64,000 nt of DNA from positions 1 through 64,000 of the forward strand of contig CBFGTC010000007.1 of assembly GCA_965651935.1 (NCBI GenBank), written 5' to 3'. A program made the position numbers and the translations under genes. The notes under the pieces are model-generated. The model saw only the letters and a list, made by a program, of their open reading frames with translations, ran no database searches and was not told the DNA's origin. The stretch's first letter is position 1. The number at the start of each line of letters is the position of its first letter. The stretch is from JAFEDN01 sp965651935 (GTDB lineage: Bacteria; Pseudomonadota; Gammaproteobacteria; Coxiellales; Coxiellaceae). Shown here one piece after another: positions 53,679-62,897 of this stretch.

Positions 53679-54332
53679 ATGAAAATCAAACGGCGATTTG
53701 ATGGCTTTTTACCAATTGTCATTGATTTGGAAACCAGCGGTTGTATCCCCGCCACGGACGGCATGTTGGAGTTGGCTGCGATTTTGGTAAATTATGATTC
53801 CGATGGTCTTTTAAAACCAGGTGAATTATATGCTTGTCATATTGAACTTTTTCCTGGTGCTCGGTTAGATCCTAAAGCTCTGGCAGTCAACAAGATTGAC
53901 CCTGACCATCCCTTTCGATTTGCTATACCGGAAGCTCAAGCTTTAACTGAATTATTTGAGTTTGTCCGTAAAGCTTTAAAACAAACCGAATGCCGAAGGG
54001 CAATTTTGACTGGTCATAATGCGCATTTTGATTTAAGCTTTTTGCAAACTGCGATCCATCGTTATGATATGCGTAAAAAAAGTCCGTTTCATTCGTTTTC
54101 TTGTCTGGATACGGCCACCATGGCGGGCTTGGTTTATGGAAAAACAGTGCTCGCCAAAGCGTTAGGCGCAGCCAGAATCCCCTTCAACCATAATGAAGCC
54201 CATTCGGCTATCTATGATGCTCAATGTACGGCTGAGTTATTCTGCAAAATGGTCAACGAGACTAAAAGCAAATACCCAGAACGAAATTTTTTTCGAAATC
54301 AATCGGCTATAACAAACTTGAACAATGAATAG
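53679..54332 (+). CDS. rnt: Ribonuclease T
   Basis: A 217-aa DEDDh 3'-5' exonuclease that trims tRNA CCA ends and 5S/23S rRNA. The four acidic sites are visible in IVIDLETSG (near residue 14), LTGHNAHFDLSFL (near 112) and HNEAHSAIYDAQCTAELF (near 170), and the start MKIKRRFDGFLPIVID suits RNase T. It shares a transcript with pyrC, a combination also seen in other gammaproteobacteria. Confidence 0.96.
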   Translation: MKIKRRFDGFLPIVIDLETSGCIPATDGMLELAAILVNYDSDGLLKPGELYACHIELFPGARLDPKALAVNKIDPDHPFRFAIPEAQALTELFEFVRKALKQTECRRAILTGHNAHFDLSFLQTAIHRYDMRKKSPFHSFSCLDTATMAGLVYGKTVLAKALGAARIPFNHNEAHSAIYDAQCTAELFCKMVNETKSKYPERNFFRNQSAITNLNNE

Positions 54333-54422
54333 TTCTAAGGGTCATTTCGCAACTCACGCTAAATCAGAGTGACTGAGAGTTTTTAAATTAAATACCCCTC
54401 ACCCGCCGCGCTCGCGCGTGGA

Positions 54423-54461
54423 CCTCTCCCACAAGGGGGAGAGGTGAAAAGATTTTGAACA
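54423..54461 (+). repeat. Inverted-repeat unit left of the peroxiredoxin gene
   Basis: A perfect hairpin CCTCTCCC-ACAAGG-GGGAGAGG (54423-54444) runs into AGGTGAAAAGATTTTGAACA (54442-54461). That 20-mer recurs exactly, in inverted orientation, at 55192-55211 on the other side of the gene. Confidence 0.8.
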
Positions 54462-54466
54462 GATTC

Positions 54467-55072
54467 TTAGAGTTGGTCTGCATTTTCCGCCAAATATTTG
54501 GCTACGCCTTCTGGTGAAGCTTGCATTCCCACATCACCCTTGCTCCAATTCGCTGGACAAACTTCTCCATGAGCCTCATGAAACTGCAAGGCATCCACAA
54601 TGCGGATAATTTCGTCGATATTACGGCCCAGTGGCAGATCATTCACAATTTGTGAACGCACAAAACCTTGGCGGTCGATAATAAAGGCGCCTCGGAGAGC
54701 AACTCCCGCATCAGCATGTTCAACTCCATAACTGCGGCAAATTGTATGGGAAATGTCGGCAGCTAAAGTGTATCTCACCGGGCCTATTCCCCCTTTAGCA
54801 ACCGGAGTGTTTCTCCAGGCGTTATGGGTAAACTGCGAATCGATGGATACGCCGATCACTTCAACCTCACGGCTTTTAAATTGCTCTATGGCGTGATCTA
54901 AGGCAATTAATTCGGATGGACACACAAAAGTAAAGTCCAAAGGATAGAAAAAAACTAAACCATATTTATTGCGTAAAGCGTCTTTTAAATTGAAAGCATT
55001 GACGATGGAGCCGTCAGCTAATACCGCGGGAACTGTAAAATCCGGGGCTTGTCGACCAACTAGTATGCTCAT
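54467..55072 (-). CDS. Typical 2-Cys peroxiredoxin (AhpC/Prx1 family)
   Basis: A 201-aa thiol peroxidase reducing hydrogen peroxide and organic peroxides. The peroxidatic cysteine is in FYPLDFTFVCPSELIALD near residue 50, the resolving cysteine in GEVCPANWSKGD near 170, and the Prx signature GGIGPVRYTLAAD is present. The ATG at 55072 has AGGAG at good spacing; an upstream start is rejected. No ahpF or trx gene adjoins, so the reductant is unknown. Exact 20-base inverted repeats flank the gene. Confidence 0.95.
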   Translation of the reverse strand: MSILVGRQAPDFTVPAVLADGSIVNAFNLKDALRNKYGLVFFYPLDFTFVCPSELIALDHAIEQFKSREVEVIGVSIDSQFTHNAWRNTPVAKGGIGPVRYTLAADISHTICRSYGVEHADAGVALRGAFIIDRQGFVRSQIVNDLPLGRNIDEIIRIVDALQFHEAHGEVCPANWSKGDVGMQASPEGVAKYLAENADQL

Positions 55073-55511
55073 AATATCTCCTGGAGTGAAATAGTACAAA
55101 TTTAGTCTCAATTATACCGGAAATCTTTGTTTTCCGCAAGGTTTTACTCAAATCACCAGCCTATCCCTCCAAAGTAACGGCTCTCAATTTTTGTTCAAAA
55201 TCTTTTCACCTTGTCCCCCGTGGTGAAGGTGAGGGAAATTGAGATTGTGAATTAAAGCCTCAATATTTTAATGTGTTTTACGACAACAAAGTTTTTACTC
55301 TCCCATAGAGACGAGGTAAAAAAACCATTATGTTTGTTCTTTATTTTAGCTGAGATTTTTTCCAAAGCACAATTGAAAAAAAATGAATAAAGCGGCACAA
55401 TAATACACAAACTTTGCACTCGGCTACCAATGATTAGACTATGCGGGGCATTGAAAACACTCAACGTTTAAATCGTTGAAATTGTCCAAAACTAAACCTG
55501 GGAATAACCAA
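55073..55511. other. Intergenic region between the peroxiredoxin gene and glyA
   Basis: This ~440-base gap contains the right copy of the inverted repeat (55192-55240) and an AT-rich stretch. A 70-codon minus-strand frame (55252-55464) lacks a Shine-Dalgarno and family features and is not called as a gene. The glyA promoter should lie at its right end, but I cannot assign it. Confidence 0.5.
55192..55240 (-). repeat. Inverted-repeat unit right of the peroxiredoxin gene
   Basis: Read on the minus strand: CTCACCTTCACCACGGGGG, then ACAAGGTGAAAAGATTTTG. Twenty bases (55192-55211) are exactly the reverse complement of 54442-54461. The hairpin half is more degraded than in the left copy. Confidence 0.75.
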
Positions 55512-56768
55512 ATGTACGAATACGAATTAACGGTCGCGGGCTTTGACCCGGAGTTGTGGGCTGCTGTTGAAGCTGAAGCGAAACGAGAAGAAGAAGTAAT
55601 CGAACTCATTGCTTCAGAAAATTATGTCAGCCCACACGTGTTAGCGATGCAGGGGTCCTTATTAACAAATAAGTACGCCGAGGGGTACCCGGGTAAACGT
55701 TATTATGGCGGCTGCGAATGTGTCGATCGCGTCGAACAATTGGCTATAGATCGAGCTAAAGAATTGTTTGGCGCCGATTATGCCAATGTCCAACCCCATT
55801 CCGGCTCCCAAGCTAATGCCGCCGCTTATATGGCATTAATTAAGCCCGGCGACACGATTTTGGGTATGTCCTTAGCCGAAGGCGGGCACCTCACTCATGG
55901 TGCAAAAGTCAGCTTTTCAGGCCAATTTTATAATGCAATCCAATATGGGCTGAATTCCCATGGTGAAATAGATTATGATCAAGTCCAAACACTGGCAAAA
56001 CAGCACCAGCCTCAATTGATCGTGGCCGGTTTTTCAGCCTATTCCAGAAGAGTTGATTGGCAACGCTTTCGGGAAATCGCCGATAGTGTTGGCGCGTTTC
56101 TGTTCGTCGACATGGCCCACGTTGCCGGCTTAGTCGCCGCCGGAGTGTACCCTTCCCCCGTGGGAATTGCCGACGTTACTACGACAACCACTCACAAAAC
56201 TCTTCGAGGTCCTCGCAGTGGCCTCATTTTGGCTAAAGCGAACCCCGAAATAGAAAAACGCTTAAATATGGCCGTGTTCCCCGGCTCTCAAGGCGGTCCT
56301 TTGATGCATATTATCGCCGCCAAAGCAGTAGCCCTTAAAGAAGCCATGGAACCTGGCTTCAAAATATACCAACAACAAGTCATTCAAAATGCTCGCGCTA
56401 TGGCGAAAGTGATGATGGACAGAGGGTTTAATATCGTCTCCGGTGGCACCGACAATCATCTGTTCCTAGTCAGTTTTTTAAATAATGAGATCACCGGCAA
56501 ACAAGCCGAGGCCGCGCTGGGCCGGGCCAATATTACCGTGAATAAAAACACCGTGCCTGGTGAAAATCGCTCACCGTTTGTCACCAGCGGTTTACGCATT
56601 GGCGCCCCCGCGATGACCACGCGAGGTTTAGGGAAATTGGAAGCAGAACAACTCGCCGGCTGGATTTGTGATATACTCGACAACATAGAAGATGAAGAGC
56701 TTATTGCCAATATCCGGTTAAAAGTACTGGATTTATGCCGGAGTTTCCCGGTTTATAAGGTGGACTGA
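55512..56768 (+). CDS. glyA: Serine hydroxymethyltransferase
   Basis: A 418-aa PLP enzyme interconverting serine and glycine and charging tetrahydrofolate with one-carbon units. Signatures are LIASENYVSPHVLAMQGS, YPGKRYYGGCECVD and the PLP lysine in TTTTHKTLRGPRSG near residue 230. An upstream frame start at 55476 is rejected for the ATG at 55512 (MYEYELTVAGFDPEL), which has GGGAA upstream. Its stop overlaps the nrdR ATG (TGATG). Confidence 0.98.
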   Translation: MYEYELTVAGFDPELWAAVEAEAKREEEVIELIASENYVSPHVLAMQGSLLTNKYAEGYPGKRYYGGCECVDRVEQLAIDRAKELFGADYANVQPHSGSQANAAAYMALIKPGDTILGMSLAEGGHLTHGAKVSFSGQFYNAIQYGLNSHGEIDYDQVQTLAKQHQPQLIVAGFSAYSRRVDWQRFREIADSVGAFLFVDMAHVAGLVAAGVYPSPVGIADVTTTTTHKTLRGPRSGLILAKANPEIEKRLNMAVFPGSQGGPLMHIIAAKAVALKEAMEPGFKIYQQQVIQNARAMAKVMMDRGFNIVSGGTDNHLFLVSFLNNEITGKQAEAALGRANITVNKNTVPGENRSPFVTSGLRIGAPAMTTRGLGKLEAEQLAGWICDILDNIEDEELIANIRLKVLDLCRSFPVYKVD

Positions 56769-57241
56769 TGTTTTGTCCTTATTGTTGTGCGCAGGAGACC
56801 AAAGTAATTGATTCACGTTTGGTAGATGACGGCACGCAAGTTAGACGACGTCGCGAATGCCTCAGTTGCAGCGAGAGATTTACTACTTTAGAGACAGCTA
56901 CTCTTTCCATGCCCTTGCTGATAAAACGCGATGGACGCAGATGTACATTTGAAACGGGAAAATTGCGAATAGGGATATTGAGGGCCTTTGAAAAACGGCC
57001 TGTGAGTTCCGAACAAATTGAAGCTTTAATACGCCGTATTATCCACCAATTGCGCGTTTTAGGTGAGCGTGAAGTTTCCTCGCAACGCTTGGGAGAAATC
57101 GTGATGAATGAATTGCGGCAACTTGATAAAGTGGCGTATGTTCGCTTTGCCTCAGTGTACCGAAGTTTTCAGGATGTGGATGCTTTTCAAAAAGAAATAT
57201 TTAATTTAATGAAAAACGATGAACCAAAAAAAACGTCATAG
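56768..57241 (+). CDS. nrdR: Transcriptional repressor NrdR
   Basis: A 157-aa regulator of ribonucleotide reductase genes. It has the N-terminal zinc ribbon (MFCPYCCAQETKVIDSR and RRRECLSCSERFTTLE) and an ATP-cone with IKRDGRRCTFETGKLRIGIL that senses ATP/dATP. It is coupled to glyA. In many gammaproteobacteria ribD, ribE, ribBA and ribH come between nrdR and nusB; here nusB overlaps nrdR directly. Confidence 0.98.
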   Translation: MFCPYCCAQETKVIDSRLVDDGTQVRRRRECLSCSERFTTLETATLSMPLLIKRDGRRCTFETGKLRIGILRAFEKRPVSSEQIEALIRRIIHQLRVLGEREVSSQRLGEIVMNELRQLDKVAYVRFASVYRSFQDVDAFQKEIFNLMKNDEPKKTS

Positions 57242-57644
57242 TAAATATTATTCGCGGGTTTGTGCAGTGCAAGCGTTATATCAATGGCAACACACCGAGC
57301 AAAATGGGGCTGAAATTGTCGCGCAGTTTACTGCTGACGGCAGTTTACAATCCGCTGACCGTAAATATTTTCAAAAGCTGGTTATGGGGGTGATCGAACA
57401 ACTCCCACAGTTAGATCAAACCTTATTACCCTATTTAGACCGCGCGCTCACGGATTTGACCCCGGTAGAATTAGCCATTTTACGTTTAGCTACATATGAA
57501 TTACTATTCTGCCTAGAATTGCCATTTAAAGTAGCTATCAATGAAGCTTTGGAAATCGCTAAAGATTTTGGCGCCGATCAAAGTTATAAGTTTGTCAATG
57601 CCGTTTTGGACGCTCTAGCTCGGGAAAATCGAAAGCATGGATAA
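57219..57644 (+). CDS. nusB: Transcription antitermination factor NusB
   Basis: A 141-aa all-helical protein that, with NusE (S10), binds boxA RNA in rRNA leaders. YYSRVCAVQALYQWQHTEQN at the N terminus and LPFKVAINEALEIAKDFGAD and KFVNAVLDALARE near the C terminus are typical. It overlaps nrdR by 23 bases and ends four bases from the convergent radA stop, leaving no room for a separate terminator. Confidence 0.97.
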   Translation: MNQKKRHSKYYSRVCAVQALYQWQHTEQNGAEIVAQFTADGSLQSADRKYFQKLVMGVIEQLPQLDQTLLPYLDRALTDLTPVELAILRLATYELLFCLELPFKVAINEALEIAKDFGADQSYKFVNAVLDALARENRKHG

Positions 57645-57648
57645 CGCG

Positions 57649-59013
57649 TTAAATTTGATCAAAAATTTCAGCCAAGCGTTCAATAGCGTGGACTTTAATA
57701 CCGGATGGCGCATTTTTAGGCGCATTGGCTTTAGGGATGATAGCGCGCTTAAAGCCGTGTTTTGCAGCTTCTTTTAAGCGCTCCTGGCCACTGGGCACGG
57801 GACGGATTTCACCGGCTAAACCCACCTCTCCAAAAACCACCAAATCCATTTCCAAGGGTTTATTACGCAAGCTCGATAACACTGCTGAAATAAGAGCCAA
57901 ATCCGCTGCCGTTTCCATCACTCTTAATCCAGCTACCACATTGACGAATACATCTTGATCATAGGTCGCCACTCCACCATGACGATGCAAAACTGCCAAC
58001 AGCATAGATAAACGGTTTTGTTCCAAACCCAGGGTAAGACGCCGAGGGTTAGCCAAATGACTGCTATCTACTAGAGCCTGAACTTCCACTAACAATGGCC
58101 TGCTGCCCTCCCAAGTGACCATAACCACACTACCAGCCGCCGGAGTTTGGTAGCGAGATAAAAAAATCGCAGAAGGGTTACTCACTTGTTTTAAGCCCTG
58201 GTCACTCATAGCAAAAACCCCGATTTCATTAACCGCACCGAAGCGATTTTTAATAGCGCGGATAATTCGAAACCGATTATCACTTTGATTTTCAAAATAT
58301 AAAACGGTATCCACCATGTGTTCGAGAACCCGTGGTCCGGCGATTGCGCCTTCTTTGGTGACATGCCCAACTAAAAATAAAGCGATTTTTTGCTGCTTGG
58401 CGAAACGCACTAATTGTGCTGTGCTCTCTCGGACTTGGCTGACTCCACCTGGGGCCGATGGCACTAAATCGGTATAGACGGTTTGCACGGAATCAATCAC
58501 CATGATTCGAGGCCGATGGGATTCTGCTAATGTTAAAATACTTTCGATGCAGGTCTCGGCCAATAAGGTTAGATGGTCTGCAGTTAATCCCAAACGACGA
58601 GCCCGCAACGCAACTTGCTGTAAAGATTCTTCACCAGTGACATATAATGGACGGTGCTGGGCTGGCATTTGCGATAAAATTTGCAATAACAAGGTGGATT
58701 TCCCTACCCCAGGGTCACCCCCAATTAAAACCACTGAATCCGCAACCAAACCTCCTCCTAAAACATGGTCAAACTCACTTAAGCCGGTCATTAAACGAGA
58801 ATGGTCTGGTTCGCTAATTTGATTGAAGGGAGTTATTTTGGCGCTTTCTCCGGCATAACCGCCACCGGCGCGAGCGCTCGGATTTTTTTTTAACACTGGC
58901 GCTTCGCTAAGCGTGTTCCATTGGCCGCAATCAGTACACTGCCCCTGCCATTTAGGATATTCATTCCCGCAATTTTTACAAAAATAAGCTACTTTAATCT
59001 TGCTTTTAGTCAT
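57649..59013 (-). CDS. radA: DNA repair protein RadA
   Basis: A 454-aa DnaB-like branch-migration helicase acting in RecA recombination. It has the N-terminal zinc finger CKNCGNEYPKWQGQCTDCGQ, Walker A GGDPGVGKSTLLLQ near residue 95, the RadA-specific KNRFGAVNEIG near 250, and a C-terminal Lon-like domain with GEVGLAGEIRPVPSGQERL. It is convergent with nusB. Confidence 0.98.
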   Translation of the reverse strand: MTKSKIKVAYFCKNCGNEYPKWQGQCTDCGQWNTLSEAPVLKKNPSARAGGGYAGESAKITPFNQISEPDHSRLMTGLSEFDHVLGGGLVADSVVLIGGDPGVGKSTLLLQILSQMPAQHRPLYVTGEESLQQVALRARRLGLTADHLTLLAETCIESILTLAESHRPRIMVIDSVQTVYTDLVPSAPGGVSQVRESTAQLVRFAKQQKIALFLVGHVTKEGAIAGPRVLEHMVDTVLYFENQSDNRFRIIRAIKNRFGAVNEIGVFAMSDQGLKQVSNPSAIFLSRYQTPAAGSVVMVTWEGSRPLLVEVQALVDSSHLANPRRLTLGLEQNRLSMLLAVLHRHGGVATYDQDVFVNVVAGLRVMETAADLALISAVLSSLRNKPLEMDLVVFGEVGLAGEIRPVPSGQERLKEAAKHGFKRAIIPKANAPKNAPSGIKVHAIERLAEIFDQI

Positions 59014-59132
59014 AACGGGCCATTATCCGCTTCTCATTTTCAGATTGCAAAACGGGATTGCCAAATTGTATGGGGCAGCGCTTGAGAAACCTTAATCGGT
59101 CAATTAAGTCAATTTCACTCTCATAAGTTAAG

Positions 59133-60038
59133 TTAATGCATGACTCGGCGGGGGGCGACTTTGCCGTCTTCTAGCACTTCACCAATCCCTAAAAAACGAT
59201 CATTTTTATCCAATATGACTACCCATCCCGCCACGGGCGCGTGTGGGATCACGACGGGGTGGCCTTGGCGTAAATAAAAAGCCGTGCTTTCGGCGACTCG
59301 TAATTGCGGCCAATGTGATAACGCGGTCTCCATTGGCAGTAAAAATTTGTCTAAATCCTCTACGGTTAAATTTTCGCGCAAGGCTTGCAGAGCATCTAAG
59401 CTGATCATTTGTCCACTATTAAAGTTTCCAACTTGAGTGCGGTGTAAAGCAATAACGTGAGCGCCACATCCTAAAGATTCACCAAAGTCTTCTACTAAAG
59501 TCCGCACATAAGTCCCTTTGCTACAGTGTAATTCGAATTGTACCGTATCGGCGGTAAAATTGAGGATTTTGAGCTGGTGTACAGTAATGGGCCGGCTTTC
59601 ACGTTCAATGGTAATACCTTGCCGGGCTAATTTATAAAGTGGTTGACCGTTGTGCTTTAACGCGGAATACATAGACGGGGTTTGGTAAATCTCCCCGCGA
59701 AACGGGGTAAAATGATTTTCTAAAACCGCCATTGAAATTACTGGAACTTCGCGAGTGGCGACTACCTCACCTTCCATATCTCCGGTGGCAGTGCGCACGC
59801 CTAAACGTAGCGTAACTAAATAAGATTTGTCAGCCGCTAATAAATATTGCGAAATTTTAGTGGCTTCGCCTAAACAAATGGGTAATAGGCCGCTAGCCAA
59901 AGGATCTAAACTACCTGTATGTCCGGCTTTTTGCGCATTAAACAATCGTTTGGTGATTTGTAAGGCTTTATTCGAAGACATTCCAGTGGGTTTATCCAGC
60001 AATAACAAACCATTAATCTTCCTCATTTTTTCTCTCAT
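59133..60038 (-). CDS. truB: tRNA pseudouridine-55 synthase TruB
   Basis: A 301-aa enzyme making pseudouridine 55 in the T-loop of tRNAs. The N-terminal LLLLDKPTGMSSNKALQ and the catalytic aspartate in GHTGSLDPLASGLLPICLGE near residue 45 are clear, with KGTYVRTLVEDFGESLG near 180. Two ATGs, 60038 and 60026, are plausible; both lie inside rbfA. It is the last gene of nusA-infB-rbfA-truB; rpsO, which often follows, is not here. Confidence 0.97.
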   Translation of the reverse strand: MREKMRKINGLLLLDKPTGMSSNKALQITKRLFNAQKAGHTGSLDPLASGLLPICLGEATKISQYLLAADKSYLVTLRLGVRTATGDMEGEVVATREVPVISMAVLENHFTPFRGEIYQTPSMYSALKHNGQPLYKLARQGITIERESRPITVHQLKILNFTADTVQFELHCSKGTYVRTLVEDFGESLGCGAHVIALHRTQVGNFNSGQMISLDALQALRENLTVEDLDKFLLPMETALSHWPQLRVAESTAFYLRQGHPVVIPHAPVAGWVVILDKNDRFLGIGEVLEDGKVAPRRVMH

Positions 60039-60375
60039 GAATACCTTTTATTAAGTTTTCTATACGTTCAGCATAGGCAGTGGTTTCATCGTAATAAAAA
60101 TTTAATACCGGCGTGTAACGTAAATCCAGATTAGTAGCGATAATGTGGCGAAAATGCCCTCCGGCGTGCTTTAGCGCTTCGCCTGCCTCTTTAATGGAAC
60201 TTTCCCTGATGACACTATAATAAACTTTAGCAATGCGTAGATCAGAGGATACGACGACTTCGGTTATGGCGACATCAAGCAAGCGCGGATCTTTAATATC
60301 TTGCCGCAATGATTGTGATATATAGCGCTGGATCATATCAGCGACTTGGCGAATTCTTTTGGTGGATTTTGGCAT
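60013..60375 (-). CDS. rbfA: Ribosome-binding factor A
   Basis: A 120-aa single-KH-domain factor for 30S maturation and 16S rRNA 5'-end processing. It shows RIRQVADMIQRYISQSLRQD, KDPRLLDVAITEVVVSSDLR with the interrupted KH motif, and LDLRYTPVLNFYYDET. It overlaps truB and follows infB by eight bases. Confidence 0.96.
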   Translation of the reverse strand: MPKSTKRIRQVADMIQRYISQSLRQDIKDPRLLDVAITEVVVSSDLRIAKVYYSVIRESSIKEAGEALKHAGGHFRHIIATNLDLRYTPVLNFYYDETTAYAERIENLIKGIHERKNEED

Positions 60376-60383
60376 TGAATTGA

Positions 60384-62882
60384 CTATGCTAAAGTTCGCT
60401 TAACAATAACAATCTCGTAATTTTCCACTTGATCGCCTACTCGAATATCATTGTATCCTTTAATGCCGATACCACATTCATTGCCTTGGCGGACTTCACT
60501 AACATCATCTTTAAAGCGGCGCAGGGATTCCAAATGGCCGTCGAAAACCACGACATTATTGCGTAACACCCGAACCGGCAAACTTCGCCGTAACACACCT
60601 TCGCTAATCATGCAGCCCGCAATGGTGCCGTGTTTAGTGGCGCGGAAAACTTCACGGACTTCAGCTAAGCCCACAATTTTCTCTTGGCGAGTGGGAGACA
60701 ATAATCCACTCAAGGCCGATTTTACTTCATCCAATAAAGTATAAATAATACTATAATATCGCAGATCAACCCCTTCATTGCTGGCAATTTGCCGCGCTGC
60801 GACATCCGCCCGTACATTGAAACCCACGACAATCGCTTGAGAAGCGATGGCTAAGTTGATATCCGAGCCGGTGATTGCGCCCACGCCGCTGGAAATAATG
60901 TTAATTTTAGCGACATCCGACGTTAATTTATTTAATGAATCACTAATGGCTTCTACGGATCCTTGGACATCCGCTTTCAATACCACATTGAGAACAGCTC
61001 GTTTTCCTTCCTGCATTTGATCAAAAATGTTTTCCAAATGAGCTGTGCGGCGTTTAGCCAATCGCACTTCACGATACTTCCCTTGTCTAAATTGCGCGAT
61101 TTCACGGGCTTTCCGTTCATCCTTCACGACAGTCATTTCATCACCGGCAGTAGGAGTACCAGATAAACCCAATAATTCTACTGGAGTCGAAGGCCCGGCA
61201 GTTAAACACTCTTTGCCTTGGTCACTGATCATGGCGCGGACACGTCCGTATTCTCGTCCCACCAGCACAATATCGCTTTTATTTAATTCACCGCGGGTAA
61301 TTAATACCGTGGAGACGGGACCAAGACCTTTGTCCAAACGAGACTCGATGACGATACCTCGAGCTGGTCCGCTGGGAACCGCTTTAAGTTCTAAAACTTC
61401 CGCTTGTAGTAAAATACGATCTAATAAGTCTGCGATACCTTGACCGGTTTTAGCCGAGATCGGCTGGAACATGGTGTCGCCGCCCCACTCCTCCGCGATA
61501 ACGCCGTGCTGGGAGAGTTCCGTGCGGATACGATCTGGATCTGCTCCAGGTTTATCCATTTTGTTAATCGCAACGATTATCGGCACTTTAGCTGCTTTCG
61601 CGTGGGCGATGGCTTCTATGGTTTGGGGCATGACACCGTCATCTGCCGCGACGACCAGGATCACGATATCGGTACATTGGGCTCCACGAGCCCGCATGGC
61701 AGTAAAGGCTTCATGGCCTGGGGTATCTAAAAAGCAAATAGTGCCTTTTTCGACTTGAACCCGGTAAGCTCCGATGTGTTGAGTTATTCCCCCGGCTTCC
61801 ATCGTGGTCACTTTAGTTCGGCGAATATAATCGAGCAAGGAAGTTTTACCGTGGTCTACGTGACCCATAATGGTCACCACCGGGGCACGGCCTACCGCTT
61901 CAGCTGTACTTTTTTCTTCCTCTAACTCTAAATCTTCTTCCAGAGACGCTTGCATGGAAATGGGATTATGTCCCATTTCCGACACCACTAAAGTAGCGGT
62001 ATCTTTATCCAGTAATTGGTTAATGGTCGCCATAGCTCCCATTCGCATCATGACTTTGATGACTTCCGCCGCTTTCACTGACATTTTGCGTGCCAGATCT
62101 GCAACGGTGATGGACTCTGGAATCATGACATCATGAACCACAGGGCCGATGGGTTTGGCAAAACTTTGTTCTAAGGCAGCCGCGCTTTGCACAGGAGCCT
62201 CTTTCGCTGTCGTCTTGCGTTTACGGCGAGGAAATTTAGGTTTAGAAATATAGGTTTCTTGTTCGCCTTCATCCTCTTCGATCGCCATTTCAGGGCGATA
62301 GGACTTACGGGTGTCTTTGCCTAACTCACGGCGAGGCTTTTCTTTTTTCTTAGCGCGAGCGCCTGCATGATCTTCTTCTACAGGCCGAGTGTCTTTAACA
62401 GGCTCAGTGGCAGCGGGGGGTGGAGCAACTGGTGGAGTTTCAGTCGTTGCGTCTTCGCTGGGCGGTTGAGTAGGGAAAGGTGGCACGACTGATGTGGGCG
62501 CTTCAGCACTGATGCTTGATTCGGGCTGAGCTGGAGTAGGTTCAGGAACCGCTTCTACACTGGGGATGACAGCAGGCTTCACGTAAGTTCGTTTAGTCCT
62601 AAACTCCACATTAACGCTTTTTTTACCCTGTTTGACCACACTGAGACTTTTATGTTGCAAAGTTATTTTTGCACGTTTTTTTGCAACGCCGCTATCCGAT
62701 GTTTCATCAGAAGCTTTGGCCCGAGTTTTTTGCAGGTGGAGCAGTAACTGGCGCTTTTGATCAGCGCTGATTCCCTGATTAATATTCGTGACGGGAACTC
62801 CTGCTTCTTGCAATTGTTCTAACAATCGCTCAGGAGTTAAATGAATTAACTTCGCTAAATCGACAATACTGGTATCAGCCAT
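60384..62882 (-). CDS. infB: Translation initiation factor IF-2
   Basis: An 832-aa GTPase that brings initiator tRNA to the ribosome. The N-terminal domain starts DTSIVDLAKLIHLTPERLLE, followed by a Pro/Ala/Glu-rich linker and basic patches up to about residue 230. The G domain has IMGHVDHGKTSLLDYIR (G1, near 340), DTPGHEAFTAMRARGAQ (G3) and AINKMDKPGADPDRI (G4). The C-terminal domains complete it with ECGIGIKGYNDIRVGDQVE. Length is in the normal range. It is 15 bases after nusA. Confidence 0.98.
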   Translation of the reverse strand: MADTSIVDLAKLIHLTPERLLEQLQEAGVPVTNINQGISADQKRQLLLHLQKTRAKASDETSDSGVAKKRAKITLQHKSLSVVKQGKKSVNVEFRTKRTYVKPAVIPSVEAVPEPTPAQPESSISAEAPTSVVPPFPTQPPSEDATTETPPVAPPPAATEPVKDTRPVEEDHAGARAKKKEKPRRELGKDTRKSYRPEMAIEEDEGEQETYISKPKFPRRKRKTTAKEAPVQSAAALEQSFAKPIGPVVHDVMIPESITVADLARKMSVKAAEVIKVMMRMGAMATINQLLDKDTATLVVSEMGHNPISMQASLEEDLELEEEKSTAEAVGRAPVVTIMGHVDHGKTSLLDYIRRTKVTTMEAGGITQHIGAYRVQVEKGTICFLDTPGHEAFTAMRARGAQCTDIVILVVAADDGVMPQTIEAIAHAKAAKVPIIVAINKMDKPGADPDRIRTELSQHGVIAEEWGGDTMFQPISAKTGQGIADLLDRILLQAEVLELKAVPSGPARGIVIESRLDKGLGPVSTVLITRGELNKSDIVLVGREYGRVRAMISDQGKECLTAGPSTPVELLGLSGTPTAGDEMTVVKDERKAREIAQFRQGKYREVRLAKRRTAHLENIFDQMQEGKRAVLNVVLKADVQGSVEAISDSLNKLTSDVAKINIISSGVGAITGSDINLAIASQAIVVGFNVRADVAARQIASNEGVDLRYYSIIYTLLDEVKSALSGLLSPTRQEKIVGLAEVREVFRATKHGTIAGCMISEGVLRRSLPVRVLRNNVVVFDGHLESLRRFKDDVSEVRQGNECGIGIKGYNDIRVGDQVENYEIVIVKRTLA

Positions 62883-62897
62883 TACGGGCCTCTCTTT

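Noticed and set aside
55252..55464. 70-codon minus-strand frame upstream of glyA
   Set aside because: There is no Shine-Dalgarno and no family feature. The sequence is AT-rich intergenic.
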